Origin: Saprospiraceae bacterium
GTDB lineage: Bacteria; Bacteroidota; Bacteroidia; Chitinophagales; Saprospiraceae
Length of the DNA: 64,000 bases
Reading direction: 5' to 3'
NCBI GenBank assembly: GCA_016712145.1
Contig: JADJRO010000001.1
Coordinates: 868,001 to 932,000 of the forward strand
Under the pieces are notes generated by a model, which worked only from the letters and a program-made list of their open reading frames with translations, had not been told where the DNA came from and did no database searches. Position 1 is the stretch's first letter, and every line of letters begins with the position of its first letter. The position numbers and the translations under genes are program-made. Positions 1 through 8,232 of the stretch are shown one piece after another.

Positions 1-1454
1 ACTTGATTTTTATAAGTAAACCGGCTTGCCTGGAAATAATTTAGCTGAATCCTAACCAGGCTGTCACAACCACTAACTGAAGCTCCTTTTAATGTATCGA
101 CTCCATTTGGATTTGATTCTGTATATAATTTACCATGAATGGTTATAGACTCCCCTGCGCATAAATTAGTCGAATAAAAGGATTGAGCTAATTGATGGAA
201 TTGTAAAGCTACTGTAATAGTACTGTCGCAACCACTTATTTTACTTGCCCCTTTTAATATTTCTGTTCCTGTAGGTCGATTGATATCGTACCGATTCCCA
301 TTAACAGTTAAAAAATCATTTGCACACATCAAAGGTTTTAGGATGGTATCCGTTTTGGGATAAAATAGAACAACTACTTTCACAGTACTATCACAACCAT
401 TTGCGGCAGCTCCCGGAAAGTATTCTGTTCCAGATAATTTAGTTGTGCCGTAAAATGTATTGTTAATTTTAACACTGTCGCCTCTGCAAATTGTTATGTC
501 ACCAAATGGATTGTAGGATGCATATTTTATAGTAATCGTAAAACTGGTCTCATCAGGACAGTAAGATGCGATGGAATCAAAAACAAATAGCCTTATGCTA
601 CGGTAAATGGTATCGCCTGGATTGTATTGAATTCCCAATCCATGAGAATTTGTAAAATAGGCTGCATTGCTCGAAATATTTTTTCCAGAAATAATTGGCA
701 AAACAAAGAGGTCACACACCGTAACGTCAGAAGGTTTGGAAATTGAAATTCCATTCTGCACTTGCAGATTGATTTGGCTAATATCTTTTGGACAACTGAT
801 GCCGTCTCCAATTTCATAATCTATCCGAAAATTACCAGGGCCCGATTTGCTTGCATCCCAAACAGCGTTTTGCAATGCGCCTGTGCCATTAAAATCTTTA
901 AATAAACCACCAGCATCTGCATTTCTTAATGCAGAATTTAAATCATACAACTCATTTTCACAAATCAGGATCGTTGTATCCAATCCGGCATTCACTTTTT
1001 GAACTACATGGACTGTTATTATAGATGAATCGGCAGGACAAAATGCATTGCCGGGTACAGAATATTTGAACCGGAACGTTTGCCCATTTAATCCCGAAGA
1101 GTTAAATAGAGATAGATTCAACGTACCTGAATTGTCGATATCAACAAAGATTCCTCCAGGGTCTGCCTGCACCAAATATTGTGTTAAATCAACGATACTC
1201 CCTTCACAAATTGAAATAGCATTAGGGCTTCCGGCGGTCAATCCTTTGATTACATCGATACGAAAACTATCCTGAGCTAAGCAGACATTAAGTTCATCAT
1301 ACAGATAAATCCAGGATGAATTGTAAATGGTATCGCCTGGATTTAGTTTTACTCCTTGTTTGTTTGCATTTGAATAATACGATGCATTGGCAGATAAATT
1401 GATGCCTGTAAAGTTTTGCAAAACAAATTGATTGCAAACTATGGTATCGTTCAT
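1..1454 (-). CDS. Large repeat surface protein, C-terminal part (off left edge)
   Basis: Open on the minus strand from 1454 to the window edge; I checked this frame triplet by triplet and found no stop. It encodes more of the Cys-containing, Asp/Thr-rich immunoglobulin-like repeats seen upstream (recurring GDTIY, CDS and ICxGDS-type motifs). It is not an independent gene in my reading: it continues the protein that begins at 3729 after a frame change in a run of six A at 1461-1466 (T on the coding strand). The ATG at 1452-1454 is probably just an internal Met. No C-terminal sorting domain is visible because the gene leaves the window. Probably secreted and surface-bound; specific function unknown. 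Confidence 0.75.
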   Translation of the reverse strand, partial: MNDTIVCNQFVLQNFTGINLSANASYYSNANKQGVKLNPGDTIYNSSWIYLYDELNVCLAQDSFRIDVIKGLTAGSPNAISICEGSIVDLTQYLVQADPGGIFVDIDNSGTLNLSLFNSSGLNGQTFRFKYSVPGNAFCPADSSIITVHVVQKVNAGLDTTILICENELYDLNSALRNADAGGLFKDFNGTGALQNAVWDASKSGPGNFRIDYEIGDGISCPKDISQINLQVQNGISISKPSDVTVCDLFVLPIISGKNISSNAAYFTNSHGLGIQYNPGDTIYRSIRLFVFDSIASYCPDETSFTITIKYASYNPFGDITICRGDSVKINNTFYGTTKLSGTEYFPGAAANGCDSTVKVVVLFYPKTDTILKPLMCANDFLTVNGNRYDINRPTGTEILKGASKISGCDSTITVALQFHQLAQSFYSTNLCAGESITIHGKLYTESNPNGVDTLKGASVSGCDSLVRIQLNYFQASRFTYKNQ

Positions 1455-2488
1455 ATGCTTAAAAAAGGTGAAGGATTTGCTTTTAAAAAAATGGGTACTG
1501 GAAAACTGGAGCAATTTCCATCCATGCTTTGTGCATAAATGGTGTCGCTAAAACTATAATAAGGTGATGTGATTGGCTTAGTAAATAAACTGTCCTCTGC
1601 AAAATTAACCGGCAAATTGCTAGCACCGTTGATTAAATTTTTTAATGCATTCAGATCAAATAAAGCCCGATTGCTTTGATCAGCGCACAGCTCTAATTTA
1701 ACAGTAGTTGAAACCGGTCTTTTTACTGTATTCAAATATACGCTTATTGGAAAAGAGCTACAGGAATCCTTATACAAAAAAGCATATATTGTATCATTGC
1801 CTGTTACCAGAACAGGTGGTGTAATAGAAACTTGTTTTAAACTATCGTCAAACCACTTAATTTTGATACTGGTATCAGATTGCGTTAATAGTTTAGAAAG
1901 TTGTATTAAATCAAATAACGCATTGCCATTACCATCATCACACATTTTTTCTGTAACAATTCCTTGTACGTTAATCGAACTAATTCTTAAAAATACAGGG
2001 GCAAGATCAGAAGAACATGCCGCACTGGAAACCACAGCGTATAAAGTATCCGATCCAGAATGAAATGGTGAGTTAACTAATATGGTTAGCGCAGAATCTG
2101 CATAAAATTTAACGGTTACACCAGTTTGACCATTAATAATTTTAGCAAGTGTTAAATTCAAATCAAAGTCTGCTTTTCCATCAGCTCCCGGACAGGCACT
2201 TAAATTACTGGAATCGGCTGTTGGTTTTGGAACTACAGTAAGTGTAATCGCAACCGGCTTTGATGTGCATTTGCCATCAGAAATCACTGCATAAATTACA
2301 GCATTTGAAGAGGTATAAGGACTGGAAATGGGTATGTTTAAACCAATGTCTTCAAAAAAAGAAACCTTAGATGAGACATTCCCATTTTTTATAAATTTCT
2401 CAAGCAATGTTAAGTCAAAAGTTGCAAAACCACTGCCATCATCGCATTGTTGATCTGAGGTAGCTCGTGCTATTGGCAAAACAATCAC
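1451..2488 (-). CDS. Large repeat surface protein, middle part
   Basis: 345 residues made of about four tandem modules of roughly 85-95 residues. Each starts with a C(D/A)D-x3-A-x-FDL-like signature (for example CDDGNGNALFDL), contains an SPY...DTIYA-like motif and ends with a CSSxPVxIxL strand. The first module is incomplete because its beginning lies in the preceding frame (gene part 2506-3729). The last module stops at a TGA just after a T6 run, and the same repeat type continues in the next frame. The annotated Met start is therefore artificial. The modules look like extracellular beta-sandwich repeats typical of Bacteroidota surface proteins; I cannot name a precise family. Confidence 0.75.
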   Translation of the reverse strand: MIVLPIARATSDQQCDDGSGFATFDLTLLEKFIKNGNVSSKVSFFEDIGLNIPISSPYTSSNAVIYAVISDGKCTSKPVAITLTVVPKPTADSSNLSACPGADGKADFDLNLTLAKIINGQTGVTVKFYADSALTILVNSPFHSGSDTLYAVVSSAACSSDLAPVFLRISSINVQGIVTEKMCDDGNGNALFDLIQLSKLLTQSDTSIKIKWFDDSLKQVSITPPVLVTGNDTIYAFLYKDSCSSFPISVYLNTVKRPVSTTVKLELCADQSNRALFDLNALKNLINGASNLPVNFAEDSLFTKPITSPYYSFSDTIYAQSMDGNCSSFPVPIFLKANPSPFLSI

Positions 2489-2505
2489 TTTTAATGTGAT
2501 TGGAA

Positions 2506-3729
2506 CTAAATTGAGCTACAGCTTCCATCAATTATTTTAGCATAAATTGTAGCATTTCCAGATAAGTACGGTGAATTGATACGCATGGTTCCTGCCATAT
2601 CTTTAAAATATTGCACTACACCGTTTGAACCTCCTAAAACATCTGTATCTGCATCTTCCAAATTGAATAGTGCCTGACCACCAGATGTTTCACATGCTTC
2701 CAGACTTGCAGAATTTGCTTTAGGACATTTTATATTGATACTGATTCGCTCTGTAAATTCTTCCATGCAACAAATTGGATCTGGTTTTGGATTTAGTATT
2801 CCGACAATTTCATATACTTTATCACACCAGGATGCAGGAATGGTAAAATCAAATGGACTTACTGTGCTTACTGCGGGAATGTAATTTGGTTGACTTAAGG
2901 ATGGCGTGGCACATCCATTGTTTGAAATGCTTCCTTCTGCCCAAAAATCTCCATTTCCAGTTAATGAACCGGGCACATCATACATTGCATTGGTTGAACA
3001 GGCACATCCTGTTATGGTCATTACCTGAGTACGATTCCCAACAGACGCATCAAAGTTTGAAAATGCTCCAATGGTACGGTCACAATTACTGGCTGATACA
3101 AATATTTTGCATGCCAATCCACAAGCAGATGTACAATCATATATCGTAGATGCATTGGCACTGGTAAATACAATCCAAATGGAATTTGGGGGTAAATCAA
3201 AATTTCCGCCTACCGCGGTGGCAGAGCAACCACTTACCAACGAAGGATTCCCATTGACGATTCCACAGCCTCCCGGACCGATATCTGCATTTTGAGCACC
3301 TCCTGAATTATTTTGAGTGGCAAAATCAAAATTAAAATCACCGGTATTAAATCCACTACCGGTCCACATTACTAAAAATTCATTCTTGGCTTCTGTTCCA
3401 CAGGCATCAATCATAAAACCCAATAAAACAGGGCATTGCCTACACTTGGGATTTGAAGTTGTAATGTTCACACTTCCAATTTTAACTCCTTGTCCGGCAT
3501 ATGGATTAAATCCAGCATTTACATCCGCATAGTAATCAATTTTACCATTGTGGGGCAGGTCATTCCCTTTAAGAGTTATGTTGAGTTTACCACCAGAGCA
3601 CAATTCGCAGGAAGGAATGCAATTTGGAGTGGTTTTCGTTTCAGTGATATCGGGACATTGGGCATTAACAGCCAAACTGCAAAGCATAGCAAGCAGCACA
3701 CCGTGTAATCTCAGACTGGCTTTATTCAT
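2506..3729 (-). CDS. Large repeat surface protein, N-terminal part with signal peptide
   Basis: 407 residues beginning with a clear signal peptide (hydrophobic stretch, cut likely after AVNAQ, about residue 23). A Cys-rich N-terminal region of about 300 residues follows (CPSCELC-like and CRQCP motifs), then a stretch naming a C-E-T-S-G-G-x-A-L-F-N-L module that starts the repeat series. It ends at TAG within CSSI*, where sister modules read CSSxPVxI; adding one base at the short T run (2508-2510) restores LVPITLK and joins the next part. A perfect TAnnTTTG box lies 13 bp upstream of the ATG. Exported; function unknown; probably an adhesin or matrix protein. Confidence 0.8.
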   Translation of the reverse strand: MNKASLRLHGVLLAMLCSLAVNAQCPDITETKTTPNCIPSCELCSGGKLNITLKGNDLPHNGKIDYYADVNAGFNPYAGQGVKIGSVNITTSNPKCRQCPVLLGFMIDACGTEAKNEFLVMWTGSGFNTGDFNFDFATQNNSGGAQNADIGPGGCGIVNGNPSLVSGCSATAVGGNFDLPPNSIWIVFTSANASTIYDCTSACGLACKIFVSASNCDRTIGAFSNFDASVGNRTQVMTITGCACSTNAMYDVPGSLTGNGDFWAEGSISNNGCATPSLSQPNYIPAVSTVSPFDFTIPASWCDKVYEIVGILNPKPDPICCMEEFTERISINIKCPKANSASLEACETSGGQALFNLEDADTDVLGGSNGVVQYFKDMAGTMRINSPYLSGNATIYAKIIDGSCSSI

Positions 3730-3741
3730 TGTTGTAGGCTA

Positions 3742-3749
3742 CAAAGATA
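3742..3749 (-). promoter_or_regulatory. Bacteroidota -7 box for the large surface protein
   Basis: TATCTTTG on the minus strand, a perfect match to TAnnTTTG, 13 bp before the start codon at 3729. Supports 3729 as the true start and implies a very short leader. Confidence 0.6.
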
Positions 3750-4018
3750 GGTGTAGAGACAGCTATTTACTAAGATTTTATGAGTGAAAGCCTTGTTCAA
3801 AGAATAGAATTCATGAGCAGTCAATAGCCTTAGAAAAATAATTTAGAACCAGCAGCACAATATTGAATTTGGATTCAACAGGAATCAAGAGGATTTCAAA
3901 AGAAAATACTACAGTAATTTGGCCATTTGCTTGTTAATTTTTATCAAAACACCATGATATTGAAGGGATTGAAGTCAAAAAGCCTTGCCACTGCTTTATA
4001 TTAGCTAAAATTGCAATG
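3750..4018. other. Intergenic region between divergent genes
   Basis: About 270 bp between the divergent surface protein and lysS, AT-rich. Apart from the promoter boxes at each end I see no gene, RNA or repeat. Confidence 0.5.
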
Positions 4019-4026
4019 TATCTTTA
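4019..4026 (+). promoter_or_regulatory. Probable -7 box of lysS
   Basis: TATCTTTA matches TAnnTTTG at seven of eight positions and lies 18 bp before the ATG at 4044. Its position supports the internal ATG over the upstream TTG at 4011, which would lie before the promoter. Confidence 0.4.
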
Positions 4027-4043
4027 CCTTTTCAATTCAAGTC

Positions 4044-5555
4044 ATGCAGCCATTAAGCGAACAGGAAATTATCCGAAGAAATTCATTATCAGCCTTAGAA
4101 GAAATGGGTATCAATCCATACCCACCAGAAGCTTTTGAAGTAAATGTCTATTCTACTGATATTAAAGCTCATTTTGAAAACAATCCAGAAGCCTATAAAG
4201 ATGTAAGCCTTGCCGGCCGTTTGATGATGGTTCGGGATATGGGTAAAGCTTGTTTTGCAGAAATCCAGGATAGTAAAGGAAAAATTCAAATTTATGTAAA
4301 GCGCGATGAGATTTGTCCTGGTGAAGACAAAACGCTTTATGATTTAGTTTTCAAAAAATATATGGATATCGGAGACATCATTGGGTTAAAAGGCTATGTC
4401 TTTAAAACCAAGATGGGAGAAATCAGTATCCATGTTTCTCATTTACAAATGCTCAGTAAATCATTGCATCCCCTGCCAGTCGTAAAAACCGATGCAGATG
4501 GTCAAACACATGATGCATTTACTGATCCAGAACAACGTTACAGACATCGTTATGTAGATTTAATTGTAAATCCACAACACCGGGAAATATTTGTCAAACG
4601 AAGTCAGTTAATTCATGAAATGCGGATGTATTTCAATGAACAAAACTGGCTTGAAGTAGAAACACCTGTTCTGCAAGGAATGCATGGCGGAGCAGCTGCA
4701 AGACCTTTTAAAACCCATCACAATGCCCTGGACATTCCTTTGTTTTTGCGAATTGCAAATGAGTTGTATTTAAAAAGACTCATCGTAGGTGGATTTGATG
4801 GTGTTTATGAATTTGGGAAAATGTTTCGAAACGAAGGCATGGATCGTACCCACAATCCTGAATTCACTTCTATGGAAATTTATGTAGCCTATAAGGATTA
4901 CATCTGGATGATGGAAATGGTTGAAACCATGTTGGAACGCGTTATCACTAAAATTAACGGAGGACCGAAAGTTCAGGTAGGTTTGAATGAAATTAATTTC
5001 ACTAAACCATTTCGCAGATTAAGCATGTTTGATGCAATTAAAGAATATACAAATTTTGATGTAGAAGGTAAATCAGAAGATGAATTAAAGGCCTTTTGCA
5101 GATCTAAAAATATTGAGATTGATGCCAGTATGGGGGTTGGTAAATTAATAGATGAAATTTTTGGAGGCTTGGTTGAAAAGCATTTGATCCAACCAACTTA
5201 TATAACGGATTACCCGATAGAAATGACCCCCTTGGCAAAGAAGCATCGAAGCAAAGCTGGCTTGGTAGAACGATTCGAGCTCTATGTAAATTCCAAAGAA
5301 ATTGCAAATGCCTATACTGAATTAAATGATCCCATTGATCAGCGTCAGCGATTTGAAGATCAGCTTAAACTAGCAGCACGGGGTGATGATGAAGCCATGC
5401 TAATGGACGAAGATTTTTTACTATCCCTTGAGTATGGAATGCCGCCAACTTCTGGATTGGGAATAGGCATTGACCGATTAACCATGCTTTTAACAGGACA
5501 GGAAGCAATCCAGGAGGTTTTATTGTTTCCACAAATGAAACCCATTGGTAAATAA
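4044..5555 (+). CDS. lysS: Lysyl-tRNA synthetase, class II
   Basis: 503 residues, the usual size for bacterial LysRS. It charges tRNA-Lys with lysine in the cytoplasm. An N-terminal OB-fold anticodon-binding domain (about 50-160) is followed by the class II catalytic core: motif 2 around residue 261 (FRNEGMDRTHNPEF) and motif 3 around residue 471 (GLGIGIDRLTML). The frame is open upstream to a TTG at 4011, but the ATG at 4044 gives the expected N-terminus (MQPLSEQEIIRRNSL) and fits the -7 box at 4019. Monocistronic; the next gene is convergent. Confidence 0.95.
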   Translation: MQPLSEQEIIRRNSLSALEEMGINPYPPEAFEVNVYSTDIKAHFENNPEAYKDVSLAGRLMMVRDMGKACFAEIQDSKGKIQIYVKRDEICPGEDKTLYDLVFKKYMDIGDIIGLKGYVFKTKMGEISIHVSHLQMLSKSLHPLPVVKTDADGQTHDAFTDPEQRYRHRYVDLIVNPQHREIFVKRSQLIHEMRMYFNEQNWLEVETPVLQGMHGGAAARPFKTHHNALDIPLFLRIANELYLKRLIVGGFDGVYEFGKMFRNEGMDRTHNPEFTSMEIYVAYKDYIWMMEMVETMLERVITKINGGPKVQVGLNEINFTKPFRRLSMFDAIKEYTNFDVEGKSEDELKAFCRSKNIEIDASMGVGKLIDEIFGGLVEKHLIQPTYITDYPIEMTPLAKKHRSKAGLVERFELYVNSKEIANAYTELNDPIDQRQRFEDQLKLAARGDDEAMLMDEDFLLSLEYGMPPTSGLGIGIDRLTMLLTGQEAIQEVLLFPQMKPIGK

Positions 5556-5594
5556 TAAAAAGTGATTTAAAATTTATTATTACAATTTGTGCCA

Positions 5595-5623
5595 CAAAAA
5601 AAGGCCGCCTTTTGGGCAGCCTT
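5595..5623 (-). terminator. Intrinsic terminator of the BON/LysM gene
   Basis: Read on the minus strand: AAGGCTGCC, a five-base loop, GGCGGCCTT (9-bp stem with one mismatch), then an uninterrupted run of eight T. It lies about 25 bp after the stop of the gene ending at 5647 and may also stop lysS read-through. Confidence 0.8.
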
Positions 5624-5646
5624 AATAATTTAGCTGTATTAGTTGA

Positions 5647-6027
5647 CTATGGGTTCGGAATAACAAGCACTTGTCCAGGCTGAATTAAGTCTGGATTTTT
5701 CAATTGATCCGTATTGGCTCTAAAGATTTTATTATAAGCACTCGCATCTTTATAATAATGCTTGGCTATTTTACTCAGAGATTCGCCTGATTTAACAGTA
5801 TGCTTGGTATAGTATTCGGTATTGGCAACGCTGACATCTGCAATAATATCACTTGGATTGGTGCCTCCAATTTCCTTTATTTTATCCCAAAGTTGATCTT
5901 TTTCGTACTGTGTTTGGGCTGTACCCCATACTTTAAGCACTCCTGCTTCTTCTACTACATTACCGCTCTGGATTCCTAATTCCTCACCGAGGTTTAAAAC
6001 TTCGCGGTATTTGTCTTGTAAACTCAT
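5647..6027 (-). CDS. BON/LysM domain protein (Kbp/YgaU-like)
   Basis: 126 residues, no signal peptide. The N-terminal half (1-70) resembles the BON-like domain and the C-terminal half (about 75-125) is a LysM domain (HTVKSGESLSKIAKHYY ... IQPGQVLVIP). The pairing and length match the E. coli Kbp (YgaU) family, a cytoplasmic potassium-binding protein; in general LysM binds N-acetylglucosamine polymers. The lack of an export signal favours a Kbp-like role over wall binding. Single gene ending at a strong terminator, upstream of and divergent from tRNA-Ala. Confidence 0.85.
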   Translation of the reverse strand: MSLQDKYREVLNLGEELGIQSGNVVEEAGVLKVWGTAQTQYEKDQLWDKIKEIGGTNPSDIIADVSVANTEYYTKHTVKSGESLSKIAKHYYKDASAYNKIFRANTDQLKNPDLIQPGQVLVIPNP

Positions 6028-6128
6028 ATTAAAATTGATTTATAGTTAAAAAATTATAGACAATCAATAAATACAATAAAAATAAGCCCTATAAGGTTCC
6101 CAAAACAGTGAATAAATTGCAGGAAAGT

Positions 6129-6136
6129 TATATTTG
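6129..6136 (+). promoter_or_regulatory. -7 box of tRNA-Ala
   Basis: TATATTTG, perfect TAnnTTTG, 11 bp before the mature 5' end of the tRNA at 6148. Confidence 0.6.
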
Positions 6137-6147
6137 CAACTCGAATT

Positions 6148-6221
6148 GGGGATGTAGCTCAGTTGGCTAGAGCACTTGCATGGCATGCAAGGGGTCAGGG
6201 GTTCGAGTCCCCTTATCTCCA
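6148..6221 (+). tRNA. tRNA-Ala, anticodon GGC
   Basis: 74 nt that fold into a complete cloverleaf: acceptor GGGGATG/TATCTCC, D-stem GCTC/GAGC, anticodon stem CTTGC/GCAAG around the loop ATGGCAT, T-stem AGGGG/CCCCT with loop TTCGAGT, discriminator A. The anticodon is G34-G35-C36 (6182-6184), reading GCC and GCU. The acceptor carries the G3-U70 wobble pair (G at 6150, T at 6218), the main alanine identity element, which independently confirms the assignment. CCA is not encoded. Its 3' half is the parent of the downstream repeat array. Confidence 0.95.
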
Positions 6222-6563
6222 CCCTACATTTTAAAAATTCCATTATTTATTTTATTATAAAGTTGGCTAGTGCATGGCGCCAAAAGCGCCAGGGTCAGGG
6301 GTTCTCCCGCTTTCATCGGGACATGGACTCCCCTTATCTCCACCCTACATTTTAAAAATTCCATTATTTATTTTATTATAAAGTTGGCTAGTGCATGGCG
6401 CCAAAAGCGCCAGGGTCAGGGTTCTCCCGCTTTCATCGGGACATGGACTCCCCTTATCTCCACCCTACATTTTAAAAATTCCATTATTTATTTTATTATA
6501 AAGTTGGCTAGTGCATGGCGCCAAAAGCGCCAGGGTCAGGGGTTCTCCCGCTTTCATCGGGAC
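6221..6563. repeat. Tandem array of a remodelled tRNA-Ala fragment, about 2.8 copies of 120 bp
   Basis: Units start at 6221 (121 bp), 6342 (120 bp) and 6462 (truncated, diverging after 6563). Each unit is the tRNA 3' flank (accctacatttt...) followed by a tRNA-like stretch: the D-loop AGTTGGCTAG, TGCATGGC, then GGGTCAGGGGTTC and GACTCCCCTTATCTCC. Two hairpins replace or extend arms of the parent tRNA: GGCGC-CAAAA-GCGCC at the anticodon arm and TCCCG-CTTTCAT-CGGGA inside the T-loop. The D-stem and acceptor 5' strand are missing, so the units cannot be normal tRNAs. Copy 2 lacks one G in the T-stem. Confidence 0.9.
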
Positions 6564-6566
6564 TAA

Positions 6567-6818
6567 AGCAAGTCCTAAAAACCCCTTATACTTCGTTATA
6601 CAAATTTTTTAAAACTTCATTTACACCAGTAAAATCAGGTTTTAAAAATTTGCAAGGAATTGTCAGTTAGAAACCCAATGTGATTGGGGTTCTTGATAAT
6701 TCTTTCAACGAATTAGAGCTTGAAACCAGTTAACTATTAAAGAATAGTCTACGAAGGATTAAGAAATGATGGCTTACAAAAAAATCCGAAGACAAAGACT
6801 TGTAAATTGAAATATGCT
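6567..6818. other. Non-coding stretch after the repeat array
   Basis: About 250 bp between the array and the convergent exbD. It begins with GGACT-AAAGCA-AGTCC, which could fold as a small hairpin. I see no ORF or RNA gene that I can support. Confidence 0.4.
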
Positions 6819-7220
6819 TTAATTATCAGTCTTATTTAAAGCAAGAACCATTTTCAATTTTAGGTTTACTCCTATTTGCAAAACATCGACTAGATCTTGA
6901 ACAGGCATGCCTTGATCAATTCGGATTACGCAGGTAAGGTCCGGTGCTTTTGCCATATATGTTTTGAGGGTAGATTGAATTTGATTGTATGCAATCTCCT
7001 TGTTTTCAATATAATATCGTTTATCCGGCGTAACTGAAATGGAGACAGGTTTTGTAGTCGTTTGCTCTGTAGCCTTTGAAGAAGGCAGCATCAATTTTAT
7101 GACATTTGGATTTGCCAGGGTTGAGACAATCAAGAAAAATAACAACAAGAAAAACATGATGTCATTCAAAGACTCCACACTCAACTCTGCTGTTTCCCTC
7201 CTTCTTCCACGAATATTCAT
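6819..7220 (-). CDS. exbD: ExbD/TolR-type biopolymer transport protein
   Basis: 133 residues. A short basic cytoplasmic tail is followed by one membrane segment (about 21-38, SLNDIMFFLLLFFLIV) with the conserved Asp (D20) that takes part in proton conduction, then a periplasmic domain of about 90 residues. It partners the ExbB/TolQ-like protein encoded 18 bp upstream to convert proton motive force into movement of TonB, TolA or a T9SS-like partner. The window holds two TonB-dependent receptors but no tonB, so the partner is not visible. Subfamily (ExbD or TolR) cannot be decided by eye. Confidence 0.85.
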   Translation of the reverse strand: MNIRGRRRETAELSVESLNDIMFFLLLFFLIVSTLANPNVIKLMLPSSKATEQTTTKPVSISVTPDKRYYIENKEIAYNQIQSTLKTYMAKAPDLTCVIRIDQGMPVQDLVDVLQIGVNLKLKMVLALNKTDN

Positions 7221-7238
7221 ACCTTATTGGGATTTATA

Positions 7239-7931
7239 TTATTTAACTGGAGCATGTAGAATATCCATAAATTCAATGGACCGTTTTTCAAGTTTATTTA
7301 CTAACTCATCCAACATCATGGTCAAAAAATAATATCCTAGAAAAGCGATGATACCTACCAACAATCCACCTGCAGATGTCAACATCTTTTGATATAAACC
7401 ACCTGAAATACATACTATGGAAAGATTGTCTGTTAGAGAAATATCATTAAATATTTTGATTACCCCCATAATGGTACCTAAGAACCCAAACATTGGTGCA
7501 ATACGAGCTATTAATGAAAGGTAGGTTACTTTTTTCTCAAGTCTGAATGTTTCAACGCGACCCACATTTTCAATTGCTGATTCAATTTCTGGCATGGGAC
7601 GCCCTAAACGGGAAAGCCCTTTTTCAACCATTCTGGCTAAAGGAGTCTCGCTATTGGCACAAATTGTTTGTATGGTTTGAATATTACCACTTCCAATATT
7701 GCCTCTTAAGTTTTGCATTACCCGTTCGTCTTCTCGGGCCAGGGATTTAAATGTTAGGTAGCGCTCTACAAAAACATACATCGCAATAAAAGAAAGCAAG
7801 ACCTGGATTGAAATAATTCCTACCCCCAACGGACCGCTTGATAAAATAATGTCAATTATACTCTGTTTGGCAATTGTTTCAGCGCCGGTTTCAGCGGCTT
7901 TTGCCACCATCATAATACTTGTTAGAAACAT
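7239..7931 (-). CDS. exbB: MotA/TolQ/ExbB family proton channel protein
   Basis: 230 residues with three membrane segments (roughly 33-55, 140-162, 180-205) and the long cytoplasmic loop typical of ExbB/TolQ. The region ARIAPMFGFLGTIMGVIKIF matches the conserved core of the MotA_ExbB domain. First gene of a two-gene operon with exbD. A TACATTTG promoter box lies about 90 bp upstream at 8020-8027. Forms the pentameric stator around an ExbD dimer in the inner membrane. Confidence 0.9.
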   Translation of the reverse strand: MFLTSIMMVAKAAETGAETIAKQSIIDIILSSGPLGVGIISIQVLLSFIAMYVFVERYLTFKSLAREDERVMQNLRGNIGSGNIQTIQTICANSETPLARMVEKGLSRLGRPMPEIESAIENVGRVETFRLEKKVTYLSLIARIAPMFGFLGTIMGVIKIFNDISLTDNLSIVCISGGLYQKMLTSAGGLLVGIIAFLGYYFLTMMLDELVNKLEKRSIEFMDILHAPVK

Positions 7932-8019
7932 AACTTACTGTCTTATCTTATTAATCGTAAAAACCCTTAAGAATCGTATAAAAATTAAATATATTATCGT
8001 TTTTCCTCAAGTTCGGGCA

Positions 8020-8027
8020 CAAATGTA
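8020..8027 (-). promoter_or_regulatory. -7 box of the exbB-exbD operon
   Basis: TACATTTG on the minus strand, perfect TAnnTTTG, leaving a leader of about 80 nt before the ATG at 7931. The rest of the 300-bp interval to the permease at 8233 holds nothing else I recognise. Confidence 0.55.
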
Positions 8028-8232
8028 CGTTTTTTATATATAATTTTGAAATAATGTGTTCCATAAGATTGGCATCCAAATTATTTCTGGAAAGGACATT
8101 ATCGTTACTTCACGAACTTCACACATTTTTTTACATGAACTGTTTCATAAGTTTAACCAGTATTACAACGAGTCTTTTGGGATAGGTCTAATAGATCAAA
8201 GAATCCTTTATATTTAAGCCAAATTAAATGCA

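Noticed and set aside
593..817. Small minus-strand ORF and other short opposite-frame ORFs in 1-3729
   Set aside because: All are shadows of the continuous repeat protein frame, which I checked for stops from 1454 to 1.
6221..6563. CRISPR-like array
   Set aside because: Units are contiguous 120-bp copies without unique spacers, and derive from a tRNA.
6270..6566. 98-residue plus-strand ORF in the repeat array
   Set aside because: It is just the translation of the 120-bp units, with identical repeated peptide. The tRNA origin explains the sequence better than coding.
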